Source: Macrostomum hystrix (taxonomy: Eukaryota; Platyhelminthes; Macrostomidae). From it: a DNA stretch of 64,000 nucleotides. The notes beneath the pieces are model-generated. The model saw only the letters and a program-made list of their open reading frames with translations, was not told the origin of the DNA and searched no databases. A program made the position numbers and the translations under genes. Location of the stretch: the NCBI GenBank assembly GCA_950097015.1, contig CATNEN010000011.1:6271001-6335000 (forward strand), in the 5' to 3' direction. This document shows positions 12,701-23,400 of this stretch, in pieces. Each line of letters begins with the position of its first letter. Position 1 is the stretch's first letter.

Positions 12701-14330
12701 GCTAAAATTGACCCGTACTAAAAAATCACCTGCACTCCAGACGGAAACCTCACCGACGCCAGGCGACTCCAAGAGCAACTGTCGAAGGTAAACGAGGAGG
12801 AGCTCAAGAAGCAACTGGAGAATGTGAAAGTCGTACAGCCAGAGACTGTTCAGCAGTCTAAGGAAGAGGCCGCCGCTGTTGCTGCCGCTGCTGCACCCAA
12901 CGCCGGCGGTAACCCCGCGGGCGACGGAAAGTCTGACGAAGGCAAAGCTCCCAAAGTGGAAGCGGTGCCGCTGAAGGAGCTAGCGCCGCCACCTAGTCAG
13001 GATCAGCTGTTTGGTGCGTAATTGTACTTTTCTGTTTGCAGCTGACATACAGGAAATGTTGACAGGCCTCACAAGCTGTTGGATATATAAACCAAGCTGT
13101 TAGATACGGACATCAAGCTGTTAGACATGGACATCAAGCCGTTAGATACGGAAATCAAGCTGTTAGACATGGACATCAAGCTGTTAGATACGGACATCAA
13201 GCTGTTAGATACGGACATTAAGCTGTTAGATACGGACATCAAGTTGTTAGATACGGACATCAAGTTGTTAGATACGGACATTAAGCTGTTAGATACGGAC
13301 ATCAAGTTGTTAGATACGGATATCAAGTTGTTAGATACGGACATCAAGTTGTTAGATACGGACATCAAGCTGTTAGATACGGACATCAAGTTGTTAGATA
13401 GGGAAATCAAGCTGTTAGATACGGACATCAAGTTGTTAGGTACGGACATCAAGTTGTTAGATACGGACATCAAGTTGTTAGATACGGAAATCAAGCTGTT
13501 AGATACGGACATCAAGCTGTTAGATACGGAAATCAAGCTGTTAGATACGGACATCAAGCTGTTAGACACGGAAATCAAGCTGTTAGATACGGACATCAAG
13601 CTGTTAGATATGAACATTAAGCTGTTAGATACGGACATCAAGTTGTTAGATACGGACATCAAGTTGTTAGATACGTTGGATAGGAATAATAGCTTACTCG
13701 ATGTAAAAACCGTTTTTTCTCCTGTTCAGACAAGTTTCGAACAATAAAAATTGCCTCTTAACTCGAATTTAGGCGACATCGACTCGATCAAGAAGCAGTA
13801 CGAGATTGACATGGAAGAATTTCAGCGCGCCCAAGATGTCAACAGGGTCAGGGTCGAGCAGGGGCTGCAGGTTGGTTGAACTAATTTTTTTGGTTTTCAA
13901 AAGTGATTGATTCAAGTTACTTAAAGAATCATTTTCTTTCTAAGAAGAACACGATTCCCTTGAAATTAAACGATAGTTTTTAATTAGTCACACGTGTCTT
14001 TATTTTCTCTGTTAGACACCAGCTTCTTTGGGCTAGACAGAATCTTAGACACCTGTTAGACACAACATTTAACCTGTTAGACACAATATTTGACCTGTTA
14101 GACACTGTATTCTACCTGTTAGACACTGTATTTTACCTGTTAAACACAGTATAAAGAACCAGAGGCGCAATTTAAACAAACTTAGTTTTGTCGCCGTTTG
14201 GCACCGTTTTGAAACGCGAAAATGTTGCCGTTTCCAGGAAAAGCTGGCGGCCAGAAAGTCTCGCAAGGCTCGCAAAATGGCCCAACAGGAGCAGACGGAG
14301 AAGCTGCTGCAGGAGAGTGGCAGCGCCTAG
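3631..14330 (+). CDS. N-acylated polyQ coiled-coil protein, 12 exons (about 629 aa), family not recognised
   Basis: Exon model: 3631-3825, 3946-4014, 4513-4694, 4841-5097, 5435-5633, 6789-6896, 9652-9778, 9848-9979, 10469-10625, 12741-13013, 13773-13870, 14238-14330. The sum is 1890 nt with all phases consistent. The ATG has an in-frame TAA three codons upstream. The N-terminus MGCGNST fits N-myristoylation at Gly2 plus palmitoylation at Cys3, so membrane anchoring is likely. A polyQ/QH tract follows (residues about 25-62). Residues about 90-480 are mostly charged helix with coiled-coil character. There is an Ala-rich, then Pro/Lys-rich linker (exon 10), and the end is basic and Gln/Glu-rich (KSRKARKMAQQEQ). 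The exon 6 donor (TG|GTTCGT) is weak and is the least certain junction. Introns carry SINEs and six minisatellites. I cannot name a family. Confidence 0.7.
3703..3811 (+). repeat. CAG/CAA/CAT triplet tract encoding polyQ
   Basis: A run of CAG with interspersed CAA and a central CAT-CAA block lies in frame in exon 1 of the MGCG protein. It gives a glutamine tract interrupted by histidines. The CAA interruptions reduce the perfect-repeat length. Confidence 0.95.
5123..5345. repeat. 15-bp tandem repeat (AATGACCCTYATCAA type)
   Basis: About 14 diverged copies lie in an intron of the MGCG-protein gene, starting just after the exon 4 donor. The 15-bp period keeps one frame open for a while, which makes a spurious coding extension of exon 4. 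Confidence 0.85.
5677..6042 (+). mobile_element. tRNA-derived SINE, family A, full-length-like copy
   Basis: The head has an A-box-like CAGAGCGGTCTAACGCG and a B box GAGTTCGATTCC, as in a pol III tRNA promoter. It is followed by a body (CAAGGCACAGTGAGAGTGTA, then GGTCTAGTGTCACCAAATGA) and a 3' end CCTCCTGCAATTATTTTTAT. Related copies sit at 19765-20030 and 44275-44575, and an inverted fragment near 6330-6450. It is intronic in the MGCG-protein gene. Confidence 0.85.
6043..6285 (+). mobile_element. tRNA-derived SINE, family B
   Basis: The head TAGCCTTGTGGTTAGCGCG (A box) and the diverged B box region GGTCGGGGGGTTAGATTACC are followed by a tail with TCCATGGACTGAACAGC and GATGCGCCGCGCAATAG. A better preserved copy is at 12333-12568. 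It abuts a family A SINE upstream; both start after a shared GGCTATGAGG, possibly a target duplication. Confidence 0.85.
6330..6450 (-). mobile_element. SINE family A fragment, inverted
   Basis: The reverse complement reads GGGCCAACCTCCAGGGCACA then GTGAGAGTGTACACTGCCTG, matching the body of family A at 5819-5870 and 44345-44395. It closes an A-B-A composite with the outer fragments in opposite orientation. Confidence 0.75.
6998..9600. repeat. 20-bp minisatellite (GCCTACTCAGAAACACCACC), about 130 copies, with higher-order repeats
   Basis: The unit alternates mainly between GCCTACTCAGAAACACCACC and ACATACTCAGAAACACCACC variants. Patterned blocks recur: the block at 7321 reappears at 8161 (840 bp) and again at 8941 (780 bp), both multiples of 20. 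Long open frames here are artefacts: 20 bp is not a multiple of 3, and three units make a 60-bp, 20-residue peptide period. The array fills the intron between exons 6 and 7 of the MGCG-protein gene. Confidence 0.97.
10025..10335. repeat. 35-bp tandem repeat, about 9 copies
   Basis: The unit contains GTTCGCAATGTACACTGGGG then GTAAGAGATAAAGAA. It is intronic, between exons 8 and 9 of the MGCG-protein gene. The core AATGTACA is shared with the arrays at 542 and 53345. Confidence 0.95.
10735..10935. repeat. 21-bp tandem repeat (ACCTGTTAGACACAGTTCC)
   Basis: About nine diverged copies lie in the intron after exon 9 of the MGCG-protein gene. The CTGTTAGACA core recurs in arrays at 13.1, 14.0 and 58.6 kb. 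Confidence 0.9.
10936..12332. other. Intron sequence without repeats, MGCG-protein gene
   Basis: This is AT-rich intron DNA between exon 9 and a family B SINE. The only coding-like stretch is a minus-strand frame at 11762-12049, listed separately with low confidence. Confidence 0.5.
11762..12049 (-). CDS. Possible nested ORF, 95 aa, Cys-rich, unrecognised
   Basis: An open minus-strand frame starts MHCHCGSSVLNAYRGF and contains CLAWYYSKLDKYSSEYWPPC and a hydrophobic end (YRFFVGAYKAISVISAGLH). Composition looks more protein-like than the surrounding AT-rich noise, but there is no family match I know, and no clear promoter or splice partner. It could be a nested gene, a transposon fragment or chance. 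Confidence 0.22.
   Translation of the reverse strand: MHCHCGSSVLNAYRGFLLCGLTEEQRILSSHEIPSEHNFSLCLAWYYSKLDKYSSEYWPPCCSVSTEAVYMGYGVLYRFFVGAYKAISVISAGLH
12333..12568 (+). mobile_element. tRNA-derived SINE, family B, well preserved
   Basis: The A box is TAGCCTAGTGGTTAGAACG and the B box GGGTTCGATTCC, about 30 bp apart as in tRNA genes. The body ends TCCATGGACTGAACAGC, then GATGCGCCGCGCAATAG. It lies in the intron before exon 10 of the MGCG-protein gene. Confidence 0.88.
13078..13675. repeat. 21-bp minisatellite (AAGCTGTTAGATACGGACATC), about 28 copies
   Basis: This is a near-perfect array in the intron between exons 10 and 11 of the MGCG-protein gene. Because 21 is a multiple of 3, long heptad-repeat frames (DIKLLDT on +, SVSNSLM on -) stay open on both strands. 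They are artefacts of the period unless transcripts show otherwise. Confidence 0.97.
14035..14150. repeat. About 24-bp tandem repeat (ACCTGTTAGACACAATATTT type)
   Basis: About five diverged copies lie just before the last exon of the MGCG-protein gene. They share the CTGTTAGACAC core with the array two introns upstream. Confidence 0.85.
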
Positions 14331-15009
14331 ACAAGATCAAAAACAGAGATCGAACCACTGACCTAATAGGAAAATATTTAACAGAGCCATGACACAAAGT
14401 CGCAAGCTTTGTCCTCCGTCCAACCAGATTTTTCCCCGCTTTTTCTGTCGCAGCGCACAAACTAATTAAATTCCATTATTATCTGCTGAAGCTGCAAAAG
14501 TGCAAAGAATTAAAAGTGCAAACTTATTCGTTTCCGCTGTACTATTTTCACTGCTTGCTTTTTCCTCGCAATTATTTTCCCTGAAGCTAAATTGCGCAAT
14601 CAAACGCAATTGGCCTTTAAGATTTTCTATATTTTAGCCGCTTTTTCACAATTTTTTGCAGAACCGCAATTGATTTTGTTTGAGTCGAAATTCCACTCGC
14701 AACAAATGCAATACTCACTAATTAAAAATCTGAATTAAAAAAATAGTCACACAAGCGACACTTTGGTAAGTAGACTATGCAGTCTATCACGTCTTAAATT
14801 CTGTCTAATCAAACATTTACACTGCTAAAGTTTCTAAATGAATTCTTTGTAGTCAAAAGCATGCTTAACATACAAAGCTACTGAGTTACTTCTTTTGTGA
14901 TATTTTGACCCTTCTGTGGCTAATATAAATATATATCCGAACAGAAATGAAATCCAAATATCTATGCTTCTAAGAAACACGTTTTTTTAATTCGAGTTTT
15001 CACTTTTAT
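14331..15009. other. 3' UTR / intergenic after the MGCG-protein gene
   Basis: No coding sequence is seen. ATTAAA near 14465 could serve as the polyadenylation signal for the gene ending at 14330. Confidence 0.45.
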
Positions 15010-16030
15010 CCTCTTGATTCAAGATTCTCCTAATCCTCCCAATTCCATATTCTAATACTCCTACTAACCCAAGTTACTACTCCTACTAATTCTCCTAATC
15101 CCAGATTCACCTAACCCCAGATTCTCCTAACCCCAGATTCTCCTAACCCCAGATTCTCCTAATCCCAGATTCTGCTAATCCCAGATTCACCTAACCCCAG
15201 ATTCTTCTAATCCCAGATTCTCCTAACCCCAGATTCTCCTAACCCCAGATTCTTCTAATCCCAGATTCTCCTAATCCCAGATTCACCTAACCCCAAATTC
15301 TTCTAATCCTAGATTCTCCTAACCCCAGATTCTCCTAATCCCAGATTCTCCTAACCCCAGATTCACCTAACCCCAGATTCTCCTAACCCCAGATTCTTCT
15401 AATCCCAGATTTTCCTAACCCCAGATTCTCCTAACCCCAGATTCTCCTAATCCCAGATTCTCCTAATCCCAGATTCACCTAACCCCAGATTCTTCTAATC
15501 CCAGATTCTCCTAATCCCAGATTTTTCTAATCCCAGATTCTCCTAATCCCAGATTCTCCTAATCCTAGATTCTCCTAATCCCAGATTCACCTAACCTCAG
15601 ATTCTTCTAATCCTAGATTCTCCTAACCCCAGATTCTCCTAATCCCAGATTCTCCTAACCCCAGATTCTCCTAACCCCAGATTCTTTTAATCCTAGATTC
15701 TCCTAACCCCAGATTCTCCTAATCCCAGATTCTCCTAACCCCAGATTCTTCTAATCCCAGATTCTCCTAACCCCAGATTCTCCTAACCCCACATTCTTCT
15801 AATCCTTGATTCTCCTAACCCCAGATTCTCCTAATCCCAGATTCTCCTAACCCCAGATTCTCCTAACCCCAGATTCTCCTAATCCCAGATTCTCCTAATC
15901 CCAGATTCTCCTAATCCCAGATTCACCTAATCCCAGATTCTCCTAACCCCAGATTCTCCTAATCCCAGATTCTTCTAATCCTAGATTCTCCTAATCCTCC
16001 TAATGCCAGATTTTCCTAACCCTCGGAATT
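15010..16030. repeat. 16-bp minisatellite (CCTAACCCCAGATTCT), about 60 copies
   Basis: The unit reads TTCTCCTAACCCCAGA with CTAAT/CTAAC and TTC/CTC/CAC variants. Each unit contains a branch-point-like CTAAC/CTAAT, pyrimidines and CAG, like a metazoan 3' splice site. It lies downstream of the gene ending at 14330. Confidence 0.97.
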
Positions 16031-16544
16031 CCATTTCCCTAGTTAAAAGATTATTGTAATCCCAAATTTCCTAGTTTAATCCAGCAACACAATAACAAAC
16101 AAGTTTTTAATGTAATTTTTAAGTCACTTTTACGATTGTTTATTTACTATATAGCAAAACATTAAAACAAAGTTTGCTGTTTTAGTAGCAGCACAGCTGA
16201 GAATAAGCAAAAATACGGGGAAAAATATGCATAACGTTTTAATCCTTTTAATAATAGTAAGACAAAGTGTGGGTTATTTTAAAAATGTAGAAGAAATTGT
16301 AAAGCTCTGTAGATAAAACTACGGTATCAAAATGCAAACAACATGACTTTGTTAGTTGGCATCCGATGTGCTTGCACCAAAAGAAACAAAAATATTGAGA
16401 ATAGAGTAAAAATAAGCCACCACACCAATATTCTGTGACAAGAAAATAACTGATTGTATAAAACTAGCATGAGTACACCACATTCTTAGAAACAAAAAAT
16501 CGCATATTGCACAACTAGGAACGCGTAAACAAAACACAAGAATG
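16031..16544. other. AT-rich spacer between two minisatellites
   Basis: No gene or RNA signature was seen in this stretch. Confidence 0.5.
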
Positions 16545-17000
16545 CTCAAAGTGCAGGGGTACTCAAAGGACAGGGGTACTCAAAAGACAGGGGTACTCAA
16601 AGGACAGGGGACTCAAAGGACAAGGGTACTTAAAGGACAGGGGTACTCAAAGGACAGGGGTACTCAAAGGACAGGGGTACTCAAAGGACAGGGGTACTCA
16701 AAGGACAAGGGTACTCAAAGGACAAGGGTACTCAAAGGACAAGGGTACTCAAAGGACAGGGGTACTCAAAGGACAGGGGTACTCAAAGGACAAGGGTACT
16801 CAAAGGACAAGGGTACTTAAAGGACAAGGGTACTCAAAGGACAGGGGTACTCAAAGGACAGGGGTACTCAAAGGACAGGGGTACTAGGGTACTCAAATGA
16901 CAAGGGTACTCAAAGGTCAGGGCACTTTAAAGGGTAATGGCACGCAAAGAACAGGGGTAATCAATGAACAGGGGTACTCAAAGGACAGGGGTACTAAAAG
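16545..17000. repeat. 17-bp minisatellite (GGGGTACTCAAAGGACA), about 26 copies
   Basis: This tight array lies just 3' of the mannosidase gene (minus strand). The 17-bp period gives a 17-residue spurious peptide repeat (51 bp). Confidence 0.97.
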
Positions 17001-17059
17001 TTGTCAGAAAAAGTGCCAGAAGATTGTCTCCAAAAACTGAACTCAGTCGCTCTCACTAT

Positions 17060-20000
17060 CTACAAACTAGTTCTAACAGGTAGCGGGTGGCCCTCGGTAT
17101 TAAACACCCATTCCTTAGCTGAGAAATATTCAACATCCGAGAACACGAGGTAGAGATATTTCAACGTCTCAGCCAGGAAATAGCTGGGCTGCAGATCTCC
17201 AACCGGAGATCGAGTTGAATAAACATCCGACAGCAGAGCGAATCCACCGGTTGACATAATCCTGGTATGCTGCTCAAGCGCCTGGGTGGCATCCCAGGCC
17301 CATTGGCGGTAGCGCGCATCTTTAGTGGCTCGGTACAGGTGCATATAGGACTCGATTGTCTCCGGGCGAAGCATGTAGCGCTGTTAAGGGATTTTCACGG
17401 CGATTGGTCGAATATGTTAGGAGATACAGGAAAAATGTAGGTATTTGAAATACCTCCGTGGTCTACTGTTTTAGATGGGATTTTGATACTTAAACAACTT
17501 CTCTGCCAAGAGTTGTGATCCGACAATTGGACTAGAAGTCAAGGGACATCCTGTGCATGTGGCTCCGCTAACAGTAGGACAACCAAGCCATTTTGCCGCG
17601 CGTTTTTATACAAAGAGGGGTAATTTCTTCCCTTTTTGATTTTGATTTTTTTTGCAGAATACTAACAGCGTTGGGTGGTGTTTATAGTGGCCTAGTTCCA
17701 CCTGTTGTAGCCTTTTGAAGGTCCACTGAAGACGGAGATGATGCAGGCACCTCGGCCATAACCATTGAGTATCTCGACGGTCCAAAAAGCTGGCGACTTG
17801 GTTCTTGTTTCAGAAGATGCGCAACAAAAAGTTGGCTCGTGTTCTTGGGTTTCGTGTGCTTGCGTTGTTCTGTTCGGGCGCAGCGAAAACTCCCCCCCCT
17901 TGATAGTTCTACTGTTAACAAACCTTGTCCTCAGCTCGGACAGCTGTAGCGTCAGCACCAGCGTCGAACTGGAAGGCCTCCGGACCGAGGCCCATAGCCG
18001 ATCGCCTGTAGGCCTCCCGACATGTCCGCGTCAGCTCCTCGCCAACTGACAGCCATCGCTGACGATTCAACTCGGAGTCGAGCTTGCCGTCGCAGGCCGG
18101 AGCAGCCGTGGCAGCCAGAGCGAACATGCCGCCAGCGAAGCAGGCCAGGTGCTCCATTCGAGTGTCCACCGGTCGACCTTCGCGCAGGGTGGCCAGGTAA
18201 AGAAAGCCGCTGCTGTTTGTGCTCCGACGCAGTAGGCCGCGTTCAATTGACGCGGCGGCTTCGCGAAAGAGACGGCACGACTCGGCGTCGGTGCCGTTGG
18301 TGCGGAGCCACTCCTTTGATTGGTCGGAAAGGAAGTTTGGAACACGCATGCAAAAGATGTCATTAGGAGATTCTATTTTTAGAACATGAGAGGAAAGGTC
18401 GAGACACGGAGATTCTCGGTGCGGAGGTGCGGAGGAAGAGATAGGAAGATTCTCTTAAAAAGCACAAGTTTTGAAGACAAGATAAGAGATTCTATTTTTA
18501 GAACACGCGTGCGGAAGACTAGATAAGGAGATTCTATTTTTAGAACACGCGTGCGGAAGACTAGATAAGGAGATTCTATTTTTAGAACATGCATGCGGAG
18601 GATCAGAAAATGAGATTTTATTTTTAGAAAGTGCATGCGTCAGGACGAGATAAGGAGATTCTATTTTTAGAACATGCGTGCGAAGGACGAGATAAGGGGC
18701 TACAACAGACGTCTGCGCACCTGCACAAAGAAAATGGCATACAACTGACGACTCTGTTGACAATTCGTACAGCATAAGAGCAATCAGGTCAAACCTTAAG
18801 CAGATATTCGTAGAAGGAATCCCCTAATGAGCCAAGTGAGGCTATTTGAACAGCCACACTCTGCGGCCTTCCTGGATGCAGAAAATTCGGATAGAGGCCC
18901 CAGTGCGGCCTCGGCGATTTCATGATGGCCTGGCGAGCTTGACGCGCCGCTTTGGCATAGGCCGGGTCTCCGGTGAGCTCGCTTAGCAGGCTGAATTCGA
19001 GCTGAAAGCTGCCAGCCTCGGCCAACACGGAGCAGCCGAATGGAGCCCAGCTGTGGTCCAAGGCGGCTCCCGTTTTCAGATTGATTCGAGCTCTAGGCAG
19101 GCCCGATGGGGTGGCGAAGGCGGGCAGCAGGCGATCGGCCAGATCGGTTGCCTTGGCAACAAAGCGTCGATCGCCGGTGAGAAAAAAGGCTGACAGGAGG
19201 CCGCCGATGAATCGAATGTTCATCTCGAATACGGAGACGACGACATCCTGAGCTCGCGGTGGCAACGAGAAGATAATTGTAAACGGTCGTTAATAAACAA
19301 TGTTAATAAACAATGACACCCAGTAAGCACCTGATCAAAGTTGAGCTCCTCGAACGTCCACCGCGCCGCTCGGTCGAATTCCTCATTCAGGCCGGCAATC
19401 CACAGAGTGTCCAACGAGTCTACAATGGTCAGACCAAAGCGGGCCGCCCCGCCGAACAAATCGGCGTCGCCAACGCCAGGCCCGGCTGGGCCGCCGCTGA
19501 TTGGCTGCAGCTCGTTGGCGCCCCAGGCGGCGCGGGCGTAGGCGGCCCAGGCCGAGCGGAGCATCTCGCGCACGCGATCGCGCATCGAGCGCGCTTCGGC
19601 ACTTTTTAAATCGGCGCCAAGCTGAGGTGAGGATCGACGAAAATTCGTTGGCGATTGGAATAGGATCGGATAGCGAGCGGCTGATAATAGACGGGAGAGA
19701 GCGTTCTGATTGGCCTGCAGATTAGAGTAACAACAAGCAGATTAGCGGCCTCCGTAGGGGGTGAGTCTAAAGCAGAGCAGTCTAACGGGTTTCGCGGGCA
19801 AGCCTCATTAATTTGGGGCGTAGTTGTGAAGAGAAGACTTCAAGGCTAGTCGTAAAATATACGCCATTGATAGCCAGCCTCCAAGGCACAGTGAGAGTGT
19901 GCACTGACGTGAGAAAGTCACACCCGTGTTCGTACATGTGTACAACTCAGATTGTAGAGTTCTAGAGTCAGCGGAGGGCAGAAGTCCTCGGAGGCTGCGG

Positions 20001-20473
20001 GTCTAGTGTCACCAAATGATGTGCTAAATCACTTTTTCGCTGCAAAAACTCAATAGCTAGTCAATGAAATCATTCTAAGCTGCGTAGCATCAGGTCCTGT
20101 TTAAACTTATCATAGAGCAGCATTAATAACATTTTGAGAGTTTCAGCATAGCTAAGAGCTCCACCTGAACTCCGTTGCGCAAAGTGGCAGCCTTAGCGGC
20201 AGCCCTCATTAGACGCCGTCTCAGCCGAGCAGATAGCTGAGCAAGACGACGATCAGCTTCAGCGCCACTGAAAATCGCCGCCCTGTCGCGCAGCAGATGC
20301 GGATCGGGCTCCAATGGTCCCAGGCCGTGACGATCCCGAAACTGGCCAGGCAGGAAATGCCGAATCGACAGGGGTGTCAAGGATACCAGAATGCACAGCA
20401 GGCTGAAACAGACTAATAGGGCCAGCATCAGCTTGACAACATGAAGTGACAATCTCGGCATTGAAATCTGCAT
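17060..20473 (-). CDS. Class I alpha-1,2-mannosidase (GH47, Golgi MAN1A-type), 5 exons, 618 aa
   Basis: This type II membrane enzyme trims alpha-1,2-linked mannose from Man9-5GlcNAc2 N-glycans in the early secretory pathway. Exons (minus): 20473-20165, 19714-19331, 19247-18795, 18313-17924, 17380-17060; every intron is phase 0 and GT-AG. A single membrane span lies at residues about 10-32, then a short stem. GH47 motifs follow in order: DSLDTLWIAGL, FEMNIRFIGGLLSA, QLEF (acid Glu about 315), GDSFYEYLLK (Asp about 374), HLACFAGGM with a later Cys for the conserved disulfide, LRPETIES (Glu about 519) and FNTEGHP (Ca2+-binding Thr about 607). The last motif has Gly where FNTEAHP is usual. The Golgi IA/IB/IC group fits better than ER MAN1B1 because of the TPSGLP and KTG segments. 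Catalytic residues all appear present. Confidence 0.93.
17381..17923. other. Mannosidase intron 4
   Basis: No gene is seen. Near 17394-17440, next to the acceptor of exon 5, it contains CGATTGGTCGAATATG, which recurs near 52313-52355. Confidence 0.6.
18366..18690. repeat. About 42-bp tandem repeat in mannosidase intron 3
   Basis: The unit contains GAGATTCTATTTTTAGAACA then CGCGTGCGGAAGACTAGATAAG, with about 7 copies and some truncations. Confidence 0.92.
19765..20030 (+). mobile_element. SINE family A, diverged copy
   Basis: It carries AAAGCAGAGCAGTCTAACGG, then CCAAGGCACAGTGAGAGTGT and GGGTCTAGTGTCACCAAATG, matching family A, but the B box is lost. It sits in mannosidase intron 1, antisense to the gene. 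Confidence 0.8.
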
Positions 20474-23400
20474 GGCTTGTGTCCACAGCGTGCTGCAATA
20501 TCAAGCAGCGAAGTAACTTGACATAAACGTAGAGTTATTGAGCTTCAAAAAAATTTCACAGTTATATTTTATTGAGAATGAATTCTTTATCTTTTTGTCA
20601 GTTTGAGCGAAGTTTTATCGATTTGCTGTTCTAAAAGACTCGCTTTTTAATTGTTCAGTTCTATGCACTTTTTGCTCAGAAGTCAGTTTAGAATAAAAAA
20701 ATTATTATAAATTATATATTATATTAAATTATATAGTTCTTATTCATTCGATTATAATTATTCAAAAAGACTTAAAAGTTATTATAATGTTGATATTCAA
20801 AATATTCAGAGGTATGGTACTGAATTCATTTAATACTTCACTAAAACCAGCAGAAATAATAAACATGTATTTAGGGCCACCAGAAAGTAACAGAATGTGA
20901 TTAGAACATGAATTATTATAACTTCAAAAAAGTTGTAACTCGATGTATCAAATCACAAGTTATGTAGTTACCGATGCTAGTCAAGCTTCAAGATAAAATA
21001 CTAAAGATACGTATTCATTCTTACCAGTCTACTGAAAGTACAATATCATCATATATTTTATCTTGAATTTCCACCATAAATGTTTGATTGCATTAATGTT
21101 TAGCACATCCACAATCTATTGCTTATCAAAGTCTAATACAATGTACTTGTGGCTGAAATGTATTTAAAAGTTGCTAAAAATGTTAGATTTTTTAGCAGCT
21201 TTAGTACTTTAGGTGTTGATCTTAGTTTTTTGGGGATACTAAATGGGGCCTAGTTGAAACATACAAGTACACTTACTTGAGCAACATAATTGTAATAAAA
21301 ACTTATATGACTCAAAATTTATTTTAGCGAAGTTATAGACAATGTCTAGTTACTTACTGCCTTAAGGTACTAAAAGCAAACAAAAAGTCTAGATGAAAAT
21401 CATAAGAAAACTTTTGTTCTTTTGCGTCGAATGAATCTAAAACTGATCGAAGGAGCCTTATTTCCTAGAAAATTCGATAATTTTAATTTAATACTTGAGA
21501 ACATCATCGCGTGTCATGAACTTAAACAATTCGCAACAATGCACAAATGTTACAAGTTGTTTTTTGAACATCAAGTAATTTTTTAAGTAGTAATTAAAAA
21601 ACAGTTTTTATTAATAACTTTTAAATCTAAATCTAACTAAATCTAAAAATACAAATTTGTTTTTTCCCAGAAACGATTTGTTGCAGCTTAAACTAAACAG
21701 ATTTTATTTTGTCACTAACAATAAGTTAGCAAGAATATGGTTCGTAAATTTTTTAAGGTGCAAAGTATTGTAAAATATGTAACATTACAAGGCAAATGTA
21801 ATATTGCTAATTAATTTAATTGTAACCTTTCTCATGCTAAACTACTAAACTAAAACTAGGAACATTTTGAAATTATTTTTTTTAAAGTTAGACTTTTGTT
21901 ACCAAATGTACGCTTCATGCCTATTTTTAAAGTCCAGAATAGTTTTCTCTAGCAAAAATTATTCTCTTTTTAATTTGCATTTTGAAATAATGAAAAATTA
22001 TATAATTTTTTTGAAATTCTATTGGTATGTCACCATGTCAAAACTCCATAGTTTTCATATGATTAGAGCTAAGTATCAATATTATCAGTACTGATCTATC
22101 AATTTTCTCTAAAGTTAGGTCAGACCCATTAGTACACTTTTGGGAATGTTCTAGTTTATTGTATAAAATGATTTTGACCCTAAACGGCAAGTAAACAAAC
22201 AAAAGCAAGTTTATAAAAGCAGTAAAATATGTCATATCATAGCGCTTGAGAAGCAGTATTAAAAAGCATATTAATGGGTCAGCCAGCACAAAAAGTTGTC
22301 AAAATAGTTCTATTGTTAGAGTCAGTGCCAGAGGAACTCACTAAGCAGTCTAAGGTGGTGATAAAAATGTTGTGCCATTGACAGTGCCACTGTCAGTAGC
22401 ACCAGATCATAGGCCTAGTAAGTGATTTCAAGGTCTCAGAGGTCAGCCAATGGCTGCAAATTGGCAGGTGTTATAATTAGATGTGCTTAAGGTTTTCTAG
22501 CTAGCCAGCCTAAAAAAAAAGTAATGGGTCAAAAAAATAATTATAGTAAACTAGGAAATTGCCACACCTTTTAACATTAAATTTTGATCAAACTCTAGTT
22601 CTAAAAACTAGTAGAAGTTCAATTCAGACACTTTAAGCCATAGTAAGTGTATGAGGAAAATCAATAGATATAAGTATGCATTCAAAAGAAACAGAGCCTG
22701 TTCAATTCAATGTCAACTTTTTTGTCTCTAGCAAAATCTCTCTTGCAAGAAGGTGAAAGAGTGCTTTATAAAGAACTTGAATAGAAAAACTTTATTTTAA
22801 ACAAAACTTAACCATGATATACATACATGCCTCAACAATTAACTGTACAATGGTAACTGAAGGAACTGATTAAGTAAATAAGTGATAAAATAATGAACAA
22901 ATAATGGAATAAGTTAGGCCCTAATGAACAAATGCCAAGATGAATGAGTAAAAGAAGAATCAAGTTAATTTTTATTTATCTTTTCAAGCATTCTAGATTT
23001 CAAGCAGTTAGGTTGTTCACTTTAGATCTAACTGCCAAGCAACTTCAAGAAGATATTTTCCTTACTTAGGCCTAATCAAAAGCCCCAATTATCTGAACTC
23101 TATCAGCATTGATGATCCTATCATTTCTTTGGTGTTGCTGACCATTTGGCTCAACATTTTGAAAGTAATTTGTATAGTCTTCACCATCTTCTCACATCAG
23201 ATTGTCTTTTTTTATAATGCAAATGAAGATTTGGGACAGTTTTTTAAGTTCACAATTTTATCATCAAGATATTAATAGTTTACAAAACCAATGAACCAAT
23301 TTGTATCTCTATTTTTGTTTTCATTTGGTTCATTATTTTATTGACAAAAAAGCTGATTCATGTTTAGGTATATGCTTGCTTTTATTTGCTGTTAGCTCAT

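Noticed and set aside
13069-13747. Overlapping about 200-codon frames on both strands
   Set aside because: 21-bp period, a multiple of three, keeps several frames open; intron position between phase-matched exons.
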